The position numbers and the translations under genes are program-made. The notes beneath the pieces were generated by a model. It was not told the origin of the DNA, ran no database searches, and saw only the letters and a list, made by a program, of their open reading frames with translations. Source: Microbacterium marinum (GTDB lineage: Bacteria; Actinomycetota; Actinomycetes; Actinomycetales; Microbacteriaceae). From it: a stretch of 64,000 nt of DNA. Positions 55,936-64,000 of this stretch are shown piece after piece. Position 1 is the stretch's first letter, and each line of letters starts with the position of its first letter. The stretch is taken from the NCBI RefSeq assembly GCF_014204835.1, contig NZ_JACHMD010000001.1, forward strand, positions 2,542,001-2,606,000, in the 5' to 3' direction.

Positions 55936-57459
55936 GTGACCGCCGTCGTGCCCACGCAAGATCCCGCCGCCCGCTACCGGATCGAACCGACCGTTCTGCA
56001 AGCGCTGCGCAGCCCCCGCATTCTCACCCGCGAAGTCCTCGCCGGACTGGTCGTCGCGATCGCGCTGATCCCCGAAGCGATCGCGTTCTCGATCATCGCC
56101 GGGGTCGACCCCCGGGTGGGGCTGTTCTCGTCGTTCGTGATGGCGGTCGCCATCGCATTCCTCGGCGGCCGGCCCGCGATGATCACCGCCGCAACCGGCG
56201 CCATCGCGCTGGTCATCGCCCCTGTTGCCCGCGAGTACGGGATGGACTACTTCATCGCCACCGTGATCCTCGGTGGGCTCATCCAGATCGTGCTGGCACT
56301 TCTCGGGGTGGCGAAGCTGATGCGGTTCATACCCCGCAGCGTCATGGTCGGGTTCGTCAACGCCCTCGCCATCCTCATCTTCATCTCGCAGATCCCGCAG
56401 CTGCTCGGGGTGCCCTGGATGGTCTACCCGCTCGTGGTCGCGGGCCTGCTCATCATGTATCTGATGCCGCTGCTGACCCGTGTCGTCCCGGCACCGCTGG
56501 TCGCGATCGTTCTGCTCACTGCCGCCGCTGTCGTGTTCGGTATCAGCGTCCCCACCGTCGGCGATCAGGGCCAACTCCCGCAGAGCCTGCCCGAACTGTT
56601 CATCCCGAACGTTCCGCTCACCCTGGACACCCTCGGCATCATCTTCCCGTTCGCCGCCGCGATGGCCATCGTCGGGCTCCTCGAATCCCTCATGACCGCG
56701 AAACTGGTCGATGACATCACCGACACCCACTCCCGAAAGACCCGCGAAGCGTGGGCTCAGGGGGCGGCGAACATCCTCTCCGGCGCGTTCGGTGGCATGG
56801 GCGGCTGCGCGATGATCGGGCAGACGATGATCAACGTGAAGGCATCCGGAGCCCGCACCCGCATCTCCACCTTCCTCGCCGGCGTGTTCCTCCTCGTCTT
56901 GGTGCTTGTGCTCGGCGACATCGTCGCCGTCATCCCCATGGCCGCCCTCGTCGCCGTGATGATCGTCGTCTCCGTCGCCACGTTCGACTGGCACAGCATC
57001 CGCCCCACCACCCTCAAGCGCATGCCGCTCAGCGAAACCCTCGTCATGGTCGTCACCGTCGGCATCACCGTGTGGACCCACAACCTCGCCATCGGCGTCG
57101 GCGTCGGCGTCATCGCCGCGATGATCCTCTTCGCCCGCCGCGTCGCGCACTTCACCACCGTCACCCGCGAGATCACCGACCAAGACGGCCAGCCCACCGC
57201 CCGTTACACCGTCGACGGAGAACTGTTCTTCGCCTCCAGCAACGACCTCACCACGCAGTTCGAATACACCCACGACCCCGACCGCGTTGTCGTCGACCTG
57301 ACCCGCTCCCACGTCTGGGACGCATCCACCGTCGCCGCGCTCGACGCCATCCACACCAAATACGAACACCTCGGCAAGACCGTCACCTTCACCGGCATGA
57401 ACGACGCCACCGCCCGATTCCACGGCCGCCTCACTGGCGGACTCGGCAACGCGCACTAA
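55936..57459 (+). CDS. SulP family anion transporter with STAS domain
   Basis: 507 residues. The SulP membrane domain (about 20-400) has EVLAGLVVAIALIPEAIAFSIIAGVDPRVGLFSS and GGMGGCAMIGQTMINVKASGARTR. A short C-terminal STAS domain (about 410-505) has YTVDGELFFASSNDLTTQF and HVWDASTVAALDAI. The substrate could be bicarbonate, sulfate or another anion. The start is GTG 55936, with AAGGAG upstream. It is a passenger gene of the IS5-family element. Confidence 0.92.
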   Translation: MTAVVPTQDPAARYRIEPTVLQALRSPRILTREVLAGLVVAIALIPEAIAFSIIAGVDPRVGLFSSFVMAVAIAFLGGRPAMITAATGAIALVIAPVAREYGMDYFIATVILGGLIQIVLALLGVAKLMRFIPRSVMVGFVNALAILIFISQIPQLLGVPWMVYPLVVAGLLIMYLMPLLTRVVPAPLVAIVLLTAAAVVFGISVPTVGDQGQLPQSLPELFIPNVPLTLDTLGIIFPFAAAMAIVGLLESLMTAKLVDDITDTHSRKTREAWAQGAANILSGAFGGMGGCAMIGQTMINVKASGARTRISTFLAGVFLLVLVLVLGDIVAVIPMAALVAVMIVVSVATFDWHSIRPTTLKRMPLSETLVMVVTVGITVWTHNLAIGVGVGVIAAMILFARRVAHFTTVTREITDQDGQPTARYTVDGELFFASSNDLTTQFEYTHDPDRVVVDLTRSHVWDASTVAALDAIHTKYEHLGKTVTFTGMNDATARFHGRLTGGLGNAH

Positions 57460-57496
57460 CTGGACTCCAGCGACCCCGGCACTAAATCAACACGCC

Positions 57497-57500
57497 CTAG
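57497..57500. repeat. Target site duplication, right (CTAG)
   Basis: CTAG directly after the right inverted repeat, matching 54440-54443. Confidence 0.7.
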
Positions 57501-57536
57501 GCGGCTCCGACGTCTGCGACTCCCGGCCCCAGGCCG

Positions 57537-58622
57537 TCAGCCGCCGATCGCGTTCATCCCGCGCGCGGGCTGGAGGAACGACGGGTCGTTGATCGCGTGG
57601 CCCGGCAGCTTGCCGTGCACGCAGGCCTGCAGGATGCCGGCGATGACCCCGCTCCGCTCGGAGGGAGCGGCATCCGCCGGCATCGCCCGCAGAGCAGTCG
57701 TCACGTCGTACTCGGTGAGCGAGAAGAGGCAGTTGCGGAACTGACCGTCCGCAGTCAGCCGCAGCCGATCGCACGCGCCGCAGAACGGCGCCGTCACCGA
57801 CGCGATCACACCGACCTCGTGCGGGCCACCGTCGATCCGCCACTTCTCGGCAGGCGCTCCCCCACGACCGGGCACCGGCTCCAACCCGAAGCGCTCCGAC
57901 AGTGCGGCGAGGATGTCTTCGCGCGTCACCATCGCGTCCCGGTCCCAGGTGTGACCGGAGTCCAGCGGCATCTGCTCGATGAAGCGCAGCTGCGCGCCGA
58001 CCTCCATCGCGAACTCCACCAGGTCGACGAGCTCGTCGTCGTTGACGCCGCGCATCGCGACCGCATTCAGCTTCAGCGGCGTCAGCTCCGACGCGGCAGC
58101 CGCAGCGATCCCCGCGAGCACATCGTCGAGGCGGTCGCGACGCGTGAGCGCGGCGAACTTCTCGCGGTTGATCGTGTCGATGCTGATGTTCAACCGCGTC
58201 AGCCCGGCCTCGATCAGGTCGGGAAGCACCTCGCCCAGACGGATGCCGTTGGTCGTCATCGCGACCTCGACCGGGCCATCGGGGCCAGAGATCGCCGCCA
58301 CGCGCCGCACCACATCGACGATGTCGGTGCGCAGCAACGGCTCGCCGCCGGTCAGCCGGAACGTCCGGATGCCGAGGGCTGCGGCAGTTTGAGCCACCTC
58401 GACGATCTCGTCGGTGGACAGGATGCTCGTGCGGGCGAGCCACTCATTGCCCTGCTCGGGCATGCAGTACGTGCAGCGCAGCGAGCACCGATCGGTGAGC
58501 GAGATCCGCATGTCGCGGTGCACTCGACCGTGGGTGTCGACGAGGCCGGCACCGAGGTCAGCGGGCGCCGCGTCGGCCGGCGCCTGCGGCGCACGACCGA
58601 TGGTGACGGGCACGGCCGTCAT
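57537..58622 (-). CDS. moaA: GTP 3',8-cyclase MoaA
   Basis: A 361-residue radical SAM enzyme that starts molybdenum cofactor synthesis from GTP. The first cluster binds C46, C50 and C53 (CSLRCTYC). RLTGGEPLLRTD is the GGEP SAM motif. The C-terminal cluster Cys are in PFCGACDRLRLT and RNCLFS. The terminal GG needed for activity is present (MNAIGG). ATG 58622 is chosen over the longer frame because MTAVPVTIG leads into the conserved part. Confidence 0.95.
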   Translation of the reverse strand: MTAVPVTIGRAPQAPADAAPADLGAGLVDTHGRVHRDMRISLTDRCSLRCTYCMPEQGNEWLARTSILSTDEIVEVAQTAAALGIRTFRLTGGEPLLRTDIVDVVRRVAAISGPDGPVEVAMTTNGIRLGEVLPDLIEAGLTRLNISIDTINREKFAALTRRDRLDDVLAGIAAAAASELTPLKLNAVAMRGVNDDELVDLVEFAMEVGAQLRFIEQMPLDSGHTWDRDAMVTREDILAALSERFGLEPVPGRGGAPAEKWRIDGGPHEVGVIASVTAPFCGACDRLRLTADGQFRNCLFSLTEYDVTTALRAMPADAAPSERSGVIAGILQACVHGKLPGHAINDPSFLQPARGMNAIGG

Positions 58623-58699
58623 CGCGTCGCTCCGCGCGCCGATGTCATCTTCTGAGGCTAGTCGCCGTTGCCCGGGCGAAGGCGGGAATCCGCCGCCTC

Positions 58700-59746
58700 T
58701 CAGGGGATCGGCACGAACCGCATGTGCGACGGATCGACCTGCAGCCATACCGTGTCACCTGGCGCGACGTCAGCGTCCCCCGCTCCGATGTCAGCGGCAC
58801 CGGACGTCGTGTGGATCCGCGCACCCGACAGCGTCGGCTCGACCCGCACGACCTCGGTAGGCCACGCGTTCGCTCCCGCTCCGCTGACGACACGCACGTC
58901 GGCCGGGCGGAACACCGCCGCGAGCGGTGCGCCATCGGTCGCCGCGAGTGCCTGCGACGCGGGATCCGCGCTCGTCAGCAACGCTGCGCCCCCCGTCCAC
59001 CGGCCATCCGCCGCGACACCCGGCATCCGATTCACGTCTGCGATCGACGCGACGAAGGTGGATGCCGGAGCGTGCAGCACCTCGCGCACCGCGCCGCTCT
59101 GCACGACGACTCCGGCCTCCACGATGAACAGCCGCTCGGCGAGCGCGACCGCGTCCGCCGCATCGTGCGTCACCGCGATCGTGGTCGTGCCGACGAGCTG
59201 ATTGCGGAGCATGCCGCGGATCGACGATGCCGTGACAGGGTCCAACGCGACGAGAGGCTCGTCGAGCAGCACGACGCGTGGGGACGCCGACAGGGCACGG
59301 GCGATCGCGACACGCTGCTGCTCACCGCCCGACAGCTCCCGCGGCATCCGCTCCCCCATCCCGGCAAGTCCCACCCGCTCGAGCCAGACGTCGGCGTTCG
59401 CGCGTGCCGCGTCGGTCGGCGTGCCCGCCGCCCGGGGGCCGAACGCGACGTTCTCGCGAGCCGACAGGTGCGGGAACAGGCGCGGATCCTGGTTGAGGAG
59501 GATCACCCCGCGATGCATCGGAGCGGTCCGCACGCGCGGCACAGCGGTCCGCTCGACGACACGGCCGCCCACGACGATCTCGCCATCGTGGAGCGGCGCC
59601 AGCCCGGCGAGCGCTTCGAGCAGCGTCGACTTGCCGGCCCCGCTCGGCCCCATGACGGCCACCGTCTCACCGGCCGCCGCATCGATCGCGACATCGACGC
59701 GGAAGCGCGGCCGGTCGACCACGACGTGTGCCCGCAGCCCCCTCAT
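58700..59746 (-). CDS. modC: Molybdate ABC transporter ATPase (ModC-like)
   Basis: 348 residues. Walker A GPSGAGKS (33-40), signature LSGGEQQRVAIARAL, Walker B VVLLDEP, switch His in VTHDAADA. The C-terminal part (from about 265) is TOBE/MOP-like (FRPADVRVVSG...). It drives ModAB uptake. The start overlaps the modB stop as ATGA. Confidence 0.9.
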   Translation of the reverse strand: MRGLRAHVVVDRPRFRVDVAIDAAAGETVAVMGPSGAGKSTLLEALAGLAPLHDGEIVVGGRVVERTAVPRVRTAPMHRGVILLNQDPRLFPHLSARENVAFGPRAAGTPTDAARANADVWLERVGLAGMGERMPRELSGGEQQRVAIARALSASPRVVLLDEPLVALDPVTASSIRGMLRNQLVGTTTIAVTHDAADAVALAERLFIVEAGVVVQSGAVREVLHAPASTFVASIADVNRMPGVAADGRWTGGAALLTSADPASQALAATDGAPLAAVFRPADVRVVSGAGANAWPTEVVRVEPTLSGARIHTTSGAADIGAGDADVAPGDTVWLQVDPSHMRFVPIP

Positions 59747-60522
59747 CGCACCGCTCCCGGCCGCCAGCCCCGCACCAGCAGCAGAACGATGATCGCGGCT
59801 GCCAGCAACAGCAGCGCGAGCGCGACGGCCGTCCCCTGGGTCACACCGGCACCGTTGAACGCGGTATAAATGGCCAGCGGCATGGTCTGCGTGACGCCTG
59901 GACGATTGCCCGCAAACAGCGCAGTCGCCCCGAACTCGCCGATCGCGCGGGCGAAGCACAGCACGACCCCCGCGACGATGCCGGGCACGGCGAGCGGCAG
60001 CGTGATGCGCCAGAGAATCGTCCACCGTCCCGCGCCCAGCGCCGCGGCGGTGCGCTCGTAGTCGACGCCCGTTGCTCGCACCGCGCCCTCGACGGCGAGC
60101 ACGAGGAACGGCAGTGCGACGAACGTCTGCGCCAGCACGACGGCCGGCGTCGTGAACGAGAGCCCCCACTCCCCCAGCCACCCGGAGCGTCCGAAGAGGT
60201 ACAGCAGCGCGATACCGCCCACCATCGGCGGCAGCACAAGCGGCACCGTCACGGCGGCGCGCAGGAGTGCCGCCACTCGCGGACCCGACCGGGCGATGAG
60301 CAGCGCGAGCGGCACGCCGAGGACGATGCACACGAGGGTGGCCGCCAGCCCCGTGCCGAGCGACAGGCCAAGCGCCGCCACCGCTGCGGGCGACGTCACG
60401 TCGGCCAGGAAGGTCGACCACTCGACGCGCGCGACCAGCGCGATGAGCGGAAGCACGAGGAACGCGAGCGCGACGATGGCGGGGAGCGCGAGCACCCGCG
60501 GGGTGTAGCCGCGTTCGCTCAC
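59743..60522 (-). CDS. modB: Molybdate ABC transporter permease
   Basis: 259 residues and six membrane helices. The coupling-loop motif is ERTAAALGAGRWTILWRITLPLAVPGI, and ARAIGEFGATALFAGN is the typical ModB/CysT end. The start is GTG 60522, overlapping the modA stop as GTGA. Confidence 0.93.
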   Translation of the reverse strand: MSERGYTPRVLALPAIVALAFLVLPLIALVARVEWSTFLADVTSPAAVAALGLSLGTGLAATLVCIVLGVPLALLIARSGPRVAALLRAAVTVPLVLPPMVGGIALLYLFGRSGWLGEWGLSFTTPAVVLAQTFVALPFLVLAVEGAVRATGVDYERTAAALGAGRWTILWRITLPLAVPGIVAGVVLCFARAIGEFGATALFAGNRPGVTQTMPLAIYTAFNGAGVTQGTAVALALLLLAAAIIVLLLVRGWRPGAVR

Positions 60523-61280
60523 GGTGCCCCGAACCCGAACTCCTCGAGGATGGCCTGACCCTCGTCGGACAGCACGAAGTCGACGAACGCGTCCGCGGTA
60601 TCGGGGCTCGCGGCATCCGCCACCGCAGCGATCTCATACAGGTTTACGACTTCGTCGGCACCGTCGGGCACGATCGCCTCGATGTCTTCGCGGCCGATCA
60701 CGTCGGTGGCGTAGACGAGGCCCGCGTCGGCCTCACCGGCCGCCACCTTCGTGAGCACCGCGGTCACGTTCTGCTCGAGGCTCGCGGCGTCGACGGTCAC
60801 GCTCGCCGCGTCGAGCAGCGAAGCGGATGCCGCGCCGCACGGCACCTCCGGCGCACACAGCACCGTCACGACGTCCGCGAGGTCGTCGAGCGACGCGACG
60901 CCCGCCGGGTTGCCCGCGGGCACAGCGATGACGAGCGTGTTCGAGGCGAACACGGCGGGGTCGGCCGTGGCATCCGATGCCTTCGCCATGTTCGCCTGAT
61001 CGGCGGACGCGAACACATCGGCCGGTGCCCCCTCGAGGATCTGCGTGGCCAGGGTCGACGAACCGTCGTAGACGGCGCTGACCTCGACCTCGGGATGCCG
61101 CGCAGTGAACGCGTCGCCGATCTCACCGAACGACGCGGCCAGAGATGCGGCGGCGTACACGGTCAGTGACTCGCTCAGGGGTGCCCCATCCGTCGCGGAG
61201 GGAGCCGGCGTGCTCGCGCAGGCGGTGACCGTGAGCGCAACCGTTCCGACGAGGGCGATACCGCGCAGCGAACGAGGCAT
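60519..61280 (-). CDS. modA: Molybdate-binding lipoprotein
   Basis: 253 residues. The signal peptide has a lipobox ending at C21 (TVTAC). LTVYAAASLAASFGEIGDAF and YDGSSTLATQILEGAPADVFASAD are the oxyanion-binding loops of ModA. LVYATDVIGRED and VLSDEGQAILEEFGF complete the fold. It overlaps the preceding TOBE-protein stop by one base. Confidence 0.94.
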   Translation of the reverse strand: MPRSLRGIALVGTVALTVTACASTPAPSATDGAPLSESLTVYAAASLAASFGEIGDAFTARHPEVEVSAVYDGSSTLATQILEGAPADVFASADQANMAKASDATADPAVFASNTLVIAVPAGNPAGVASLDDLADVVTVLCAPEVPCGAASASLLDAASVTVDAASLEQNVTAVLTKVAAGEADAGLVYATDVIGREDIEAIVPDGADEVVNLYEIAAVADAASPDTADAFVDFVLSDEGQAILEEFGFGAP

Positions 61281-61672
61281 CAGTCCCGCGCGATCTCGAC
61301 GACGACGTTCGTGGCTTTCACGGATGCCGTCGCGAGCGAGCCCACCTCGAGCTCCAGCTCGCGTGCCGCTTCGGCGGACATCAGCGACACCACCCGATGC
61401 GGACCCGACTGCAGGTCGACCTGTGCCATGACGCCGTCGATCTGCACGCGGGTCACGATGCCGACGAAGCTGTTGCGCGCGCTGGAGCGGTGCTCGCTCC
61501 CCTCCGCGGGCTGATTCGCCATGTCGACGGCGAACGCGGCCAGCGCATCACCCGGGATCTCCGCTGGGACGGCGTCCGTCACCGGGAGGAGTCCCTGGTC
61601 GATCCATCGGCGCACGGAATCGTCGCTCACGCCGAGCAGACGGGCGGCACGAGCCACACGGTAGGTCCTCAT
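61280..61672 (-). CDS. MerR-like HTH plus TOBE/MOP-domain molybdate-responsive protein
   Basis: 130 residues. The N-terminal MerR-type helix-turn-helix (YRVARAARLLGVSDDSVRRWIDQGLL) is followed by a single MOP/TOBE domain (ARNSFVGIVTRVQIDGVMAQVDL, then VVSLMSAEAARELELEVGS and ATNVVVEI). This type binds molybdate and may regulate the mod genes or store molybdate. ATG 61672 is chosen because CATCAT stands six bases upstream; ATG 61675 is one codon earlier. Confidence 0.87.
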   Translation of the reverse strand: MRTYRVARAARLLGVSDDSVRRWIDQGLLPVTDAVPAEIPGDALAAFAVDMANQPAEGSEHRSSARNSFVGIVTRVQIDGVMAQVDLQSGPHRVVSLMSAEAARELELEVGSLATASVKATNVVVEIARD

Positions 61673-61785
61673 CATCCGATGATGCCGCACGAGCGGATGC
61701 AAAGCTAGCAGTTATGCCGCATCTGCGGCTTCTCAGAGATGCTGATCGCCGCCCGCGCGGCATCCCACCGGTATACGCTCAGGAC

Positions 61786-62556
61786 ATGCGCCCGTTGGTC
61801 GATGCCGTCCCCGAGTTGGATCCCGACGAACGCGTGCGCACAGCCCGCCACACGGTGCTGCGTGCCATCGGCGACGAGGGGCAGCGGCGCCTGTCCGCCG
61901 CGCGCGTTGCCGTCGTCGGCGCCGGCGGCATCGGGTCGCCCGCACTCCTGGCCCTCGCCGCTGCCGGCATCGGCACCCTCATCGTGATCGACGATGACAT
62001 CGTCGAGCTGCACAACCTGCAGCGCCAGATCGCGCATCGAGTCGACGACATCGGCACCCTGAAGACGGACAGCGCTGCCCGCGCCGTCGCCGCGCTCTCA
62101 CCGCACACGACGGTGACCCCGATCACTGCTCGCCTCGACGACGCCAACGCGGTGGAGTTGCTCAGCGGAGCCGACGTCGTGATCGACACGAGCGACTCCT
62201 TCGCGACCCGTCGCGCCGTCGCCGCGGCCACTGAAGCACTCGGACTGCCCCTAGTGTGGGGCGCGGTCAGAGAGTGGCACGCACAGATCACGGTCTTCTG
62301 GTCGACGCCTCCCGAGGGCGACCCCGTCGTCCTGAACGACCTCTTCGCGGTCGGCACCGAAGGCGACCCGCCCACCTGCGCGCAGGTCGGCGTGCTGGGC
62401 GCGCTCTGCGTGCAGGTCGGCGGCGTGCTGGCCACCGAAGTCGTCAAGCTCGTCACCGGTGCGGGCCAACCGCTGCTCGGACGCATGATGGTGCTCGACG
62501 CGCTCTCCGGGCGCCAGCACGAGCTCGCCCTCCGATCGGCGAAGGCGGCGGGATGA
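61786..62556 (+). CDS. moeB: ThiF/MoeB-type adenylyltransferase
   Basis: 256 residues. The ATP-binding motif is VAVVGAGGIGSPALLALAAAG, and IDDDIVELHNLQRQIAHR and DVVIDTSDSFATRRAVAAA are E1-like signatures. It probably adenylates the small subunit of molybdopterin synthase. The zinc CxxC pairs of some MoeB proteins are not obvious, and there is no rhodanese domain. TACGCT six bases before the ATG suggests a leaderless start. Confidence 0.87.
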   Translation: MRPLVDAVPELDPDERVRTARHTVLRAIGDEGQRRLSAARVAVVGAGGIGSPALLALAAAGIGTLIVIDDDIVELHNLQRQIAHRVDDIGTLKTDSAARAVAALSPHTTVTPITARLDDANAVELLSGADVVIDTSDSFATRRAVAAATEALGLPLVWGAVREWHAQITVFWSTPPEGDPVVLNDLFAVGTEGDPPTCAQVGVLGALCVQVGGVLATEVVKLVTGAGQPLLGRMMVLDALSGRQHELALRSAKAAG

Positions 62557-63785
62557 ACGACATGCGCAGCGTCGAGGAGCAGCTCGCCCGGGTCCTCGCG
62601 GCGGTCCGCGTCGTCCCGACCGACGTCATCCCCGTCCATGACGCGGCGGGGCGCACGCTCGCCGCACCCGCGACGGCCACCCACGACATCCCGCTGTTCG
62701 ACAATTCGGCGATGGACGGCTTCGCGGTGCGCGCCGCCGACGTCGCGGATGCCTCCCCGGACAATCCGGTCACCCTCCGCGTCGTCGCGGACCTGCCGGC
62801 CGGCGTGTCGACCGACCCTCGCCTCACCGCCGGTGAGGCCGCCAGGATCATGACCGGCTCACCGACGCCATCCGACGCCGACGCGATCGTGCCGTTCGAG
62901 AGCACGGTCGACGGCCTCGCGGACTCCCTCGACGTGGTCCGAGTGATCGAGGCGCCCGCGCCGGGCGCCTTCGTCCGCCGACGCGGTGCCGACCTGCACG
63001 CCGGAGACGTGGTCATCCCCGCCGGCGAACGGATGGGCGCCTTCCAGGTGGCCGCGGCCGTGGCCGCAGGCGTTGCCGACGTGACCGTGACGCGCGCACC
63101 ACGCGTGGCAGTCGTCTCCACCGGCAGCGAGCTGCTCACCCCCGGCGAGACGCCACGGCGCGGGCTCATCCCCGACTCGAACGGGCCGCTCCTCGAACGC
63201 CTCGTCGCCGACGCCGACGCCGACCTCGTCTTCACCGCGCGGGTCGCGGACGAAGGCGAGGGGGTTGCCCAGGCCACCGCCGCCGCCCGCGAGGCGGGGG
63301 TCGACGTCATCGTGTTCACCGGTGGGGTCAGCGCGGGGGCGTACGAGCCGGTCCGTGCCGCCTTCGACGGACACGGCGAGGTCGAGTTCGTCCGCGTCTC
63401 GATGCAACCGGGCAAGCCGCAGGCGTTCGGGGTGGTGGGCGACGCGTGCCTCGTCTTCGGCCTGCCCGGCAACCCGGTGAGCGTCGCCGTGTCGTTCGAG
63501 GTGTTCGTGCGTCCCGCGCTCCTCGCCCTGCAGGGCAGGAACGAGCGCTTCCGTCCGCACCTGACGCTCCGAGCCGCGGAATCGTGGCGCACCCCGCCAG
63601 GTCGCCGGCAGTACCTGCCCGCGGTCGTCGACCTCGCCGAGCGGACCGTACGCCCCGCGACCGCGGGAGGATCGGGGTCGCACCTGGCCGGTGGGCTGGC
63701 ACGCGCGTCGGCCTTCGCCATCGTGCCCGCCGACGTGGCCGAGGTCGCCGTCGGCGACGAGGTAGATGTCATGCTGGTCGGATGA
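62553..63785 (+). CDS. moeA: Molybdopterin molybdotransferase MoeA
   Basis: 410 residues. The N-terminal domain has [19 protein letters not shown]. The central MoCF domain has [22 protein letters not shown] and [22 protein letters not shown]-terminal beta-barrel follows. MoeA inserts Mo into the adenylated pterin. ATGA overlap with moeB upstream and moaC downstream. Confidence 0.95.
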   Translation: MNDMRSVEEQLARVLAAVRVVPTDVIPVHDAAGRTLAAPATATHDIPLFDNSAMDGFAVRAADVADASPDNPVTLRVVADLPAGVSTDPRLTAGEAARIMTGSPTPSDADAIVPFESTVDGLADSLDVVRVIEAPAPGAFVRRRGADLHAGDVVIPAGERMGAFQVAAAVAAGVADVTVTRAPRVAVVSTGSELLTPGETPRRGLIPDSNGPLLERLVADADADLVFTARVADEGEGVAQATAAAREAGVDVIVFTGGVSAGAYEPVRAAFDGHGEVEFVRVSMQPGKPQAFGVVGDACLVFGLPGNPVSVAVSFEVFVRPALLALQGRNERFRPHLTLRAAESWRTPPGRRQYLPAVVDLAERTVRPATAGGSGSHLAGGLARASAFAIVPADVAEVAVGDEVDVMLVG

Positions 63786-64000
63786 GCTTTCCCCACCTCG
63801 ACTCGGCCGGTCGCGCGCACATGGTCGACGTCACCGCGAAGCAGCCGACCGTGCGCACCGCGACAGCGCGCGGCTTCGTCCGCTGCAGCGCGGACGTCGT
63901 CGCCGCGCTCCGTGACGGCTCGGCCCCGAAGGGCGACGTGATCGCCGTGGCTCGCATCGCCGGCATCCAAGCAGCCAAGTCCACAGCAGGCCTGCTGCCC
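63782..64000 (+). CDS. moaC: Cyclic pyranopterin monophosphate synthase MoaC (partial)
   Basis: The first 73 codons. [29 protein letters not shown] is the MoaC N-terminus, and [19 protein letters not shown] begins the conserved core. The gene runs past the right edge of the window. ATGA overlap with moeA. Confidence 0.94.
   Translation, partial: MSFPHLDSAGRAHMVDVTAKQPTVRTATARGFVRCSADVVAALRDGSAPKGDVIAVARIAGIQAAKSTAGLLP

Larger units (their letters stand above)
54444..57496. mobile_element. IS5-family element carrying merR-type and sulP passenger genes
   Basis: Terminal inverted repeats GGCGTGTTGAT (54444-54454) and ATCAACACGCC (57486-57496), 11/11, flanked by CTAG duplications. Between them lie the two-frame IS5/IS427-type transposase, a MerR regulator and a SulP transporter. 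No second copy of the right repeat is visible just after the transposase (55377-55400), so the element appears to be one 3.05-kb unit rather than an IS next to chromosomal genes. Confidence 0.75.

Noticed and set aside
40606..57500. Classical tRNA-integrated island with attL/attR
   Set aside because: No repeat of the tRNA-Lys 3' end and no tyrosine integrase were seen, so attachment sites are not reported as features.

Overview
The window is high-GC DNA with actinobacterial gene content: CarD, a SenX3-RegX3 pair, a GlnR-like regulator, MutT1 beside ppk, and a RskA-type anti-sigma factor. It looks like a chromosomal segment of a Microbacteriaceae member, most probably Microbacterium. The species call is inference from gene content and the frequent GGATGCCG/GGCATCC word. 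Many genes show TANNNT six or seven bases before the start codon, which suggests widespread leaderless transcription.

Region 1 (1-40.7 kb) is mostly core genome. It holds an S9 peptidase, TerC and a CNNM/HlyC transporter, tRNA-Thr, an orphan sugar-importer ATPase, and a DUF4032 kinase-like protein. Then come cysS-rlmB-reductase, ispDF with an acyltransferase, carD, and the phosphate two-component system senX3-regX3 with divergent phoU. After gpmA and a FABP-ygfZ-FUSC operon come the GlnR-like regulator, ppk-mutT1 and pstSCAB. PHO-box-like 11-bp direct repeats lie upstream of senX3/phoU, ppk and pstS, so this stretch reads as one phosphate and polyphosphate regulon. Next are an AbiEi/DUF559 gene bracketed by two related palindromic elements, an aminodeoxychorismate lyase-like gene, a candidate structured small RNA followed by a 24-bp tandem repeat, and a sigK/anti-sigma/fasciclin lipoprotein module ending at tRNA-Lys(UUU).

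Region 2 (40.7-57.5 kb) is accessory. Directly after tRNA-Lys come small unknown genes, a SUKH-like gene, a three-gene minus-strand cluster (zinc-ribbon protein, unknown, membrane coiled-coil) and a divergent two-gene cluster. These are followed by a winged-helix protein with an overlapping small membrane protein, a metal-type block (His-rich membrane protein, CopC, ArsR, MFS), a serine recombinase, a DUF4406/DeoR divergent pair, an acyltransferase and a DUF1294 protein. A decayed copy of the moaA 3' end lies at 53.9 kb. From 54444 to 57496 an IS5-family transposase shares one pair of terminal inverted repeats and a CTAG target duplication with a MerR regulator and a SulP transporter, which looks like an insertion sequence carrying passenger genes.

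Region 3 (57.5-64 kb) is a molybdenum cofactor and molybdate uptake cluster. moaA, modC, modB, modA and a small MerR-like/TOBE protein are on the minus strand, diverging from a moeB-like gene, moeA and a moaC cut by the window edge. Most neighbouring genes here overlap by 4 bases or fewer, consistent with tight operons.
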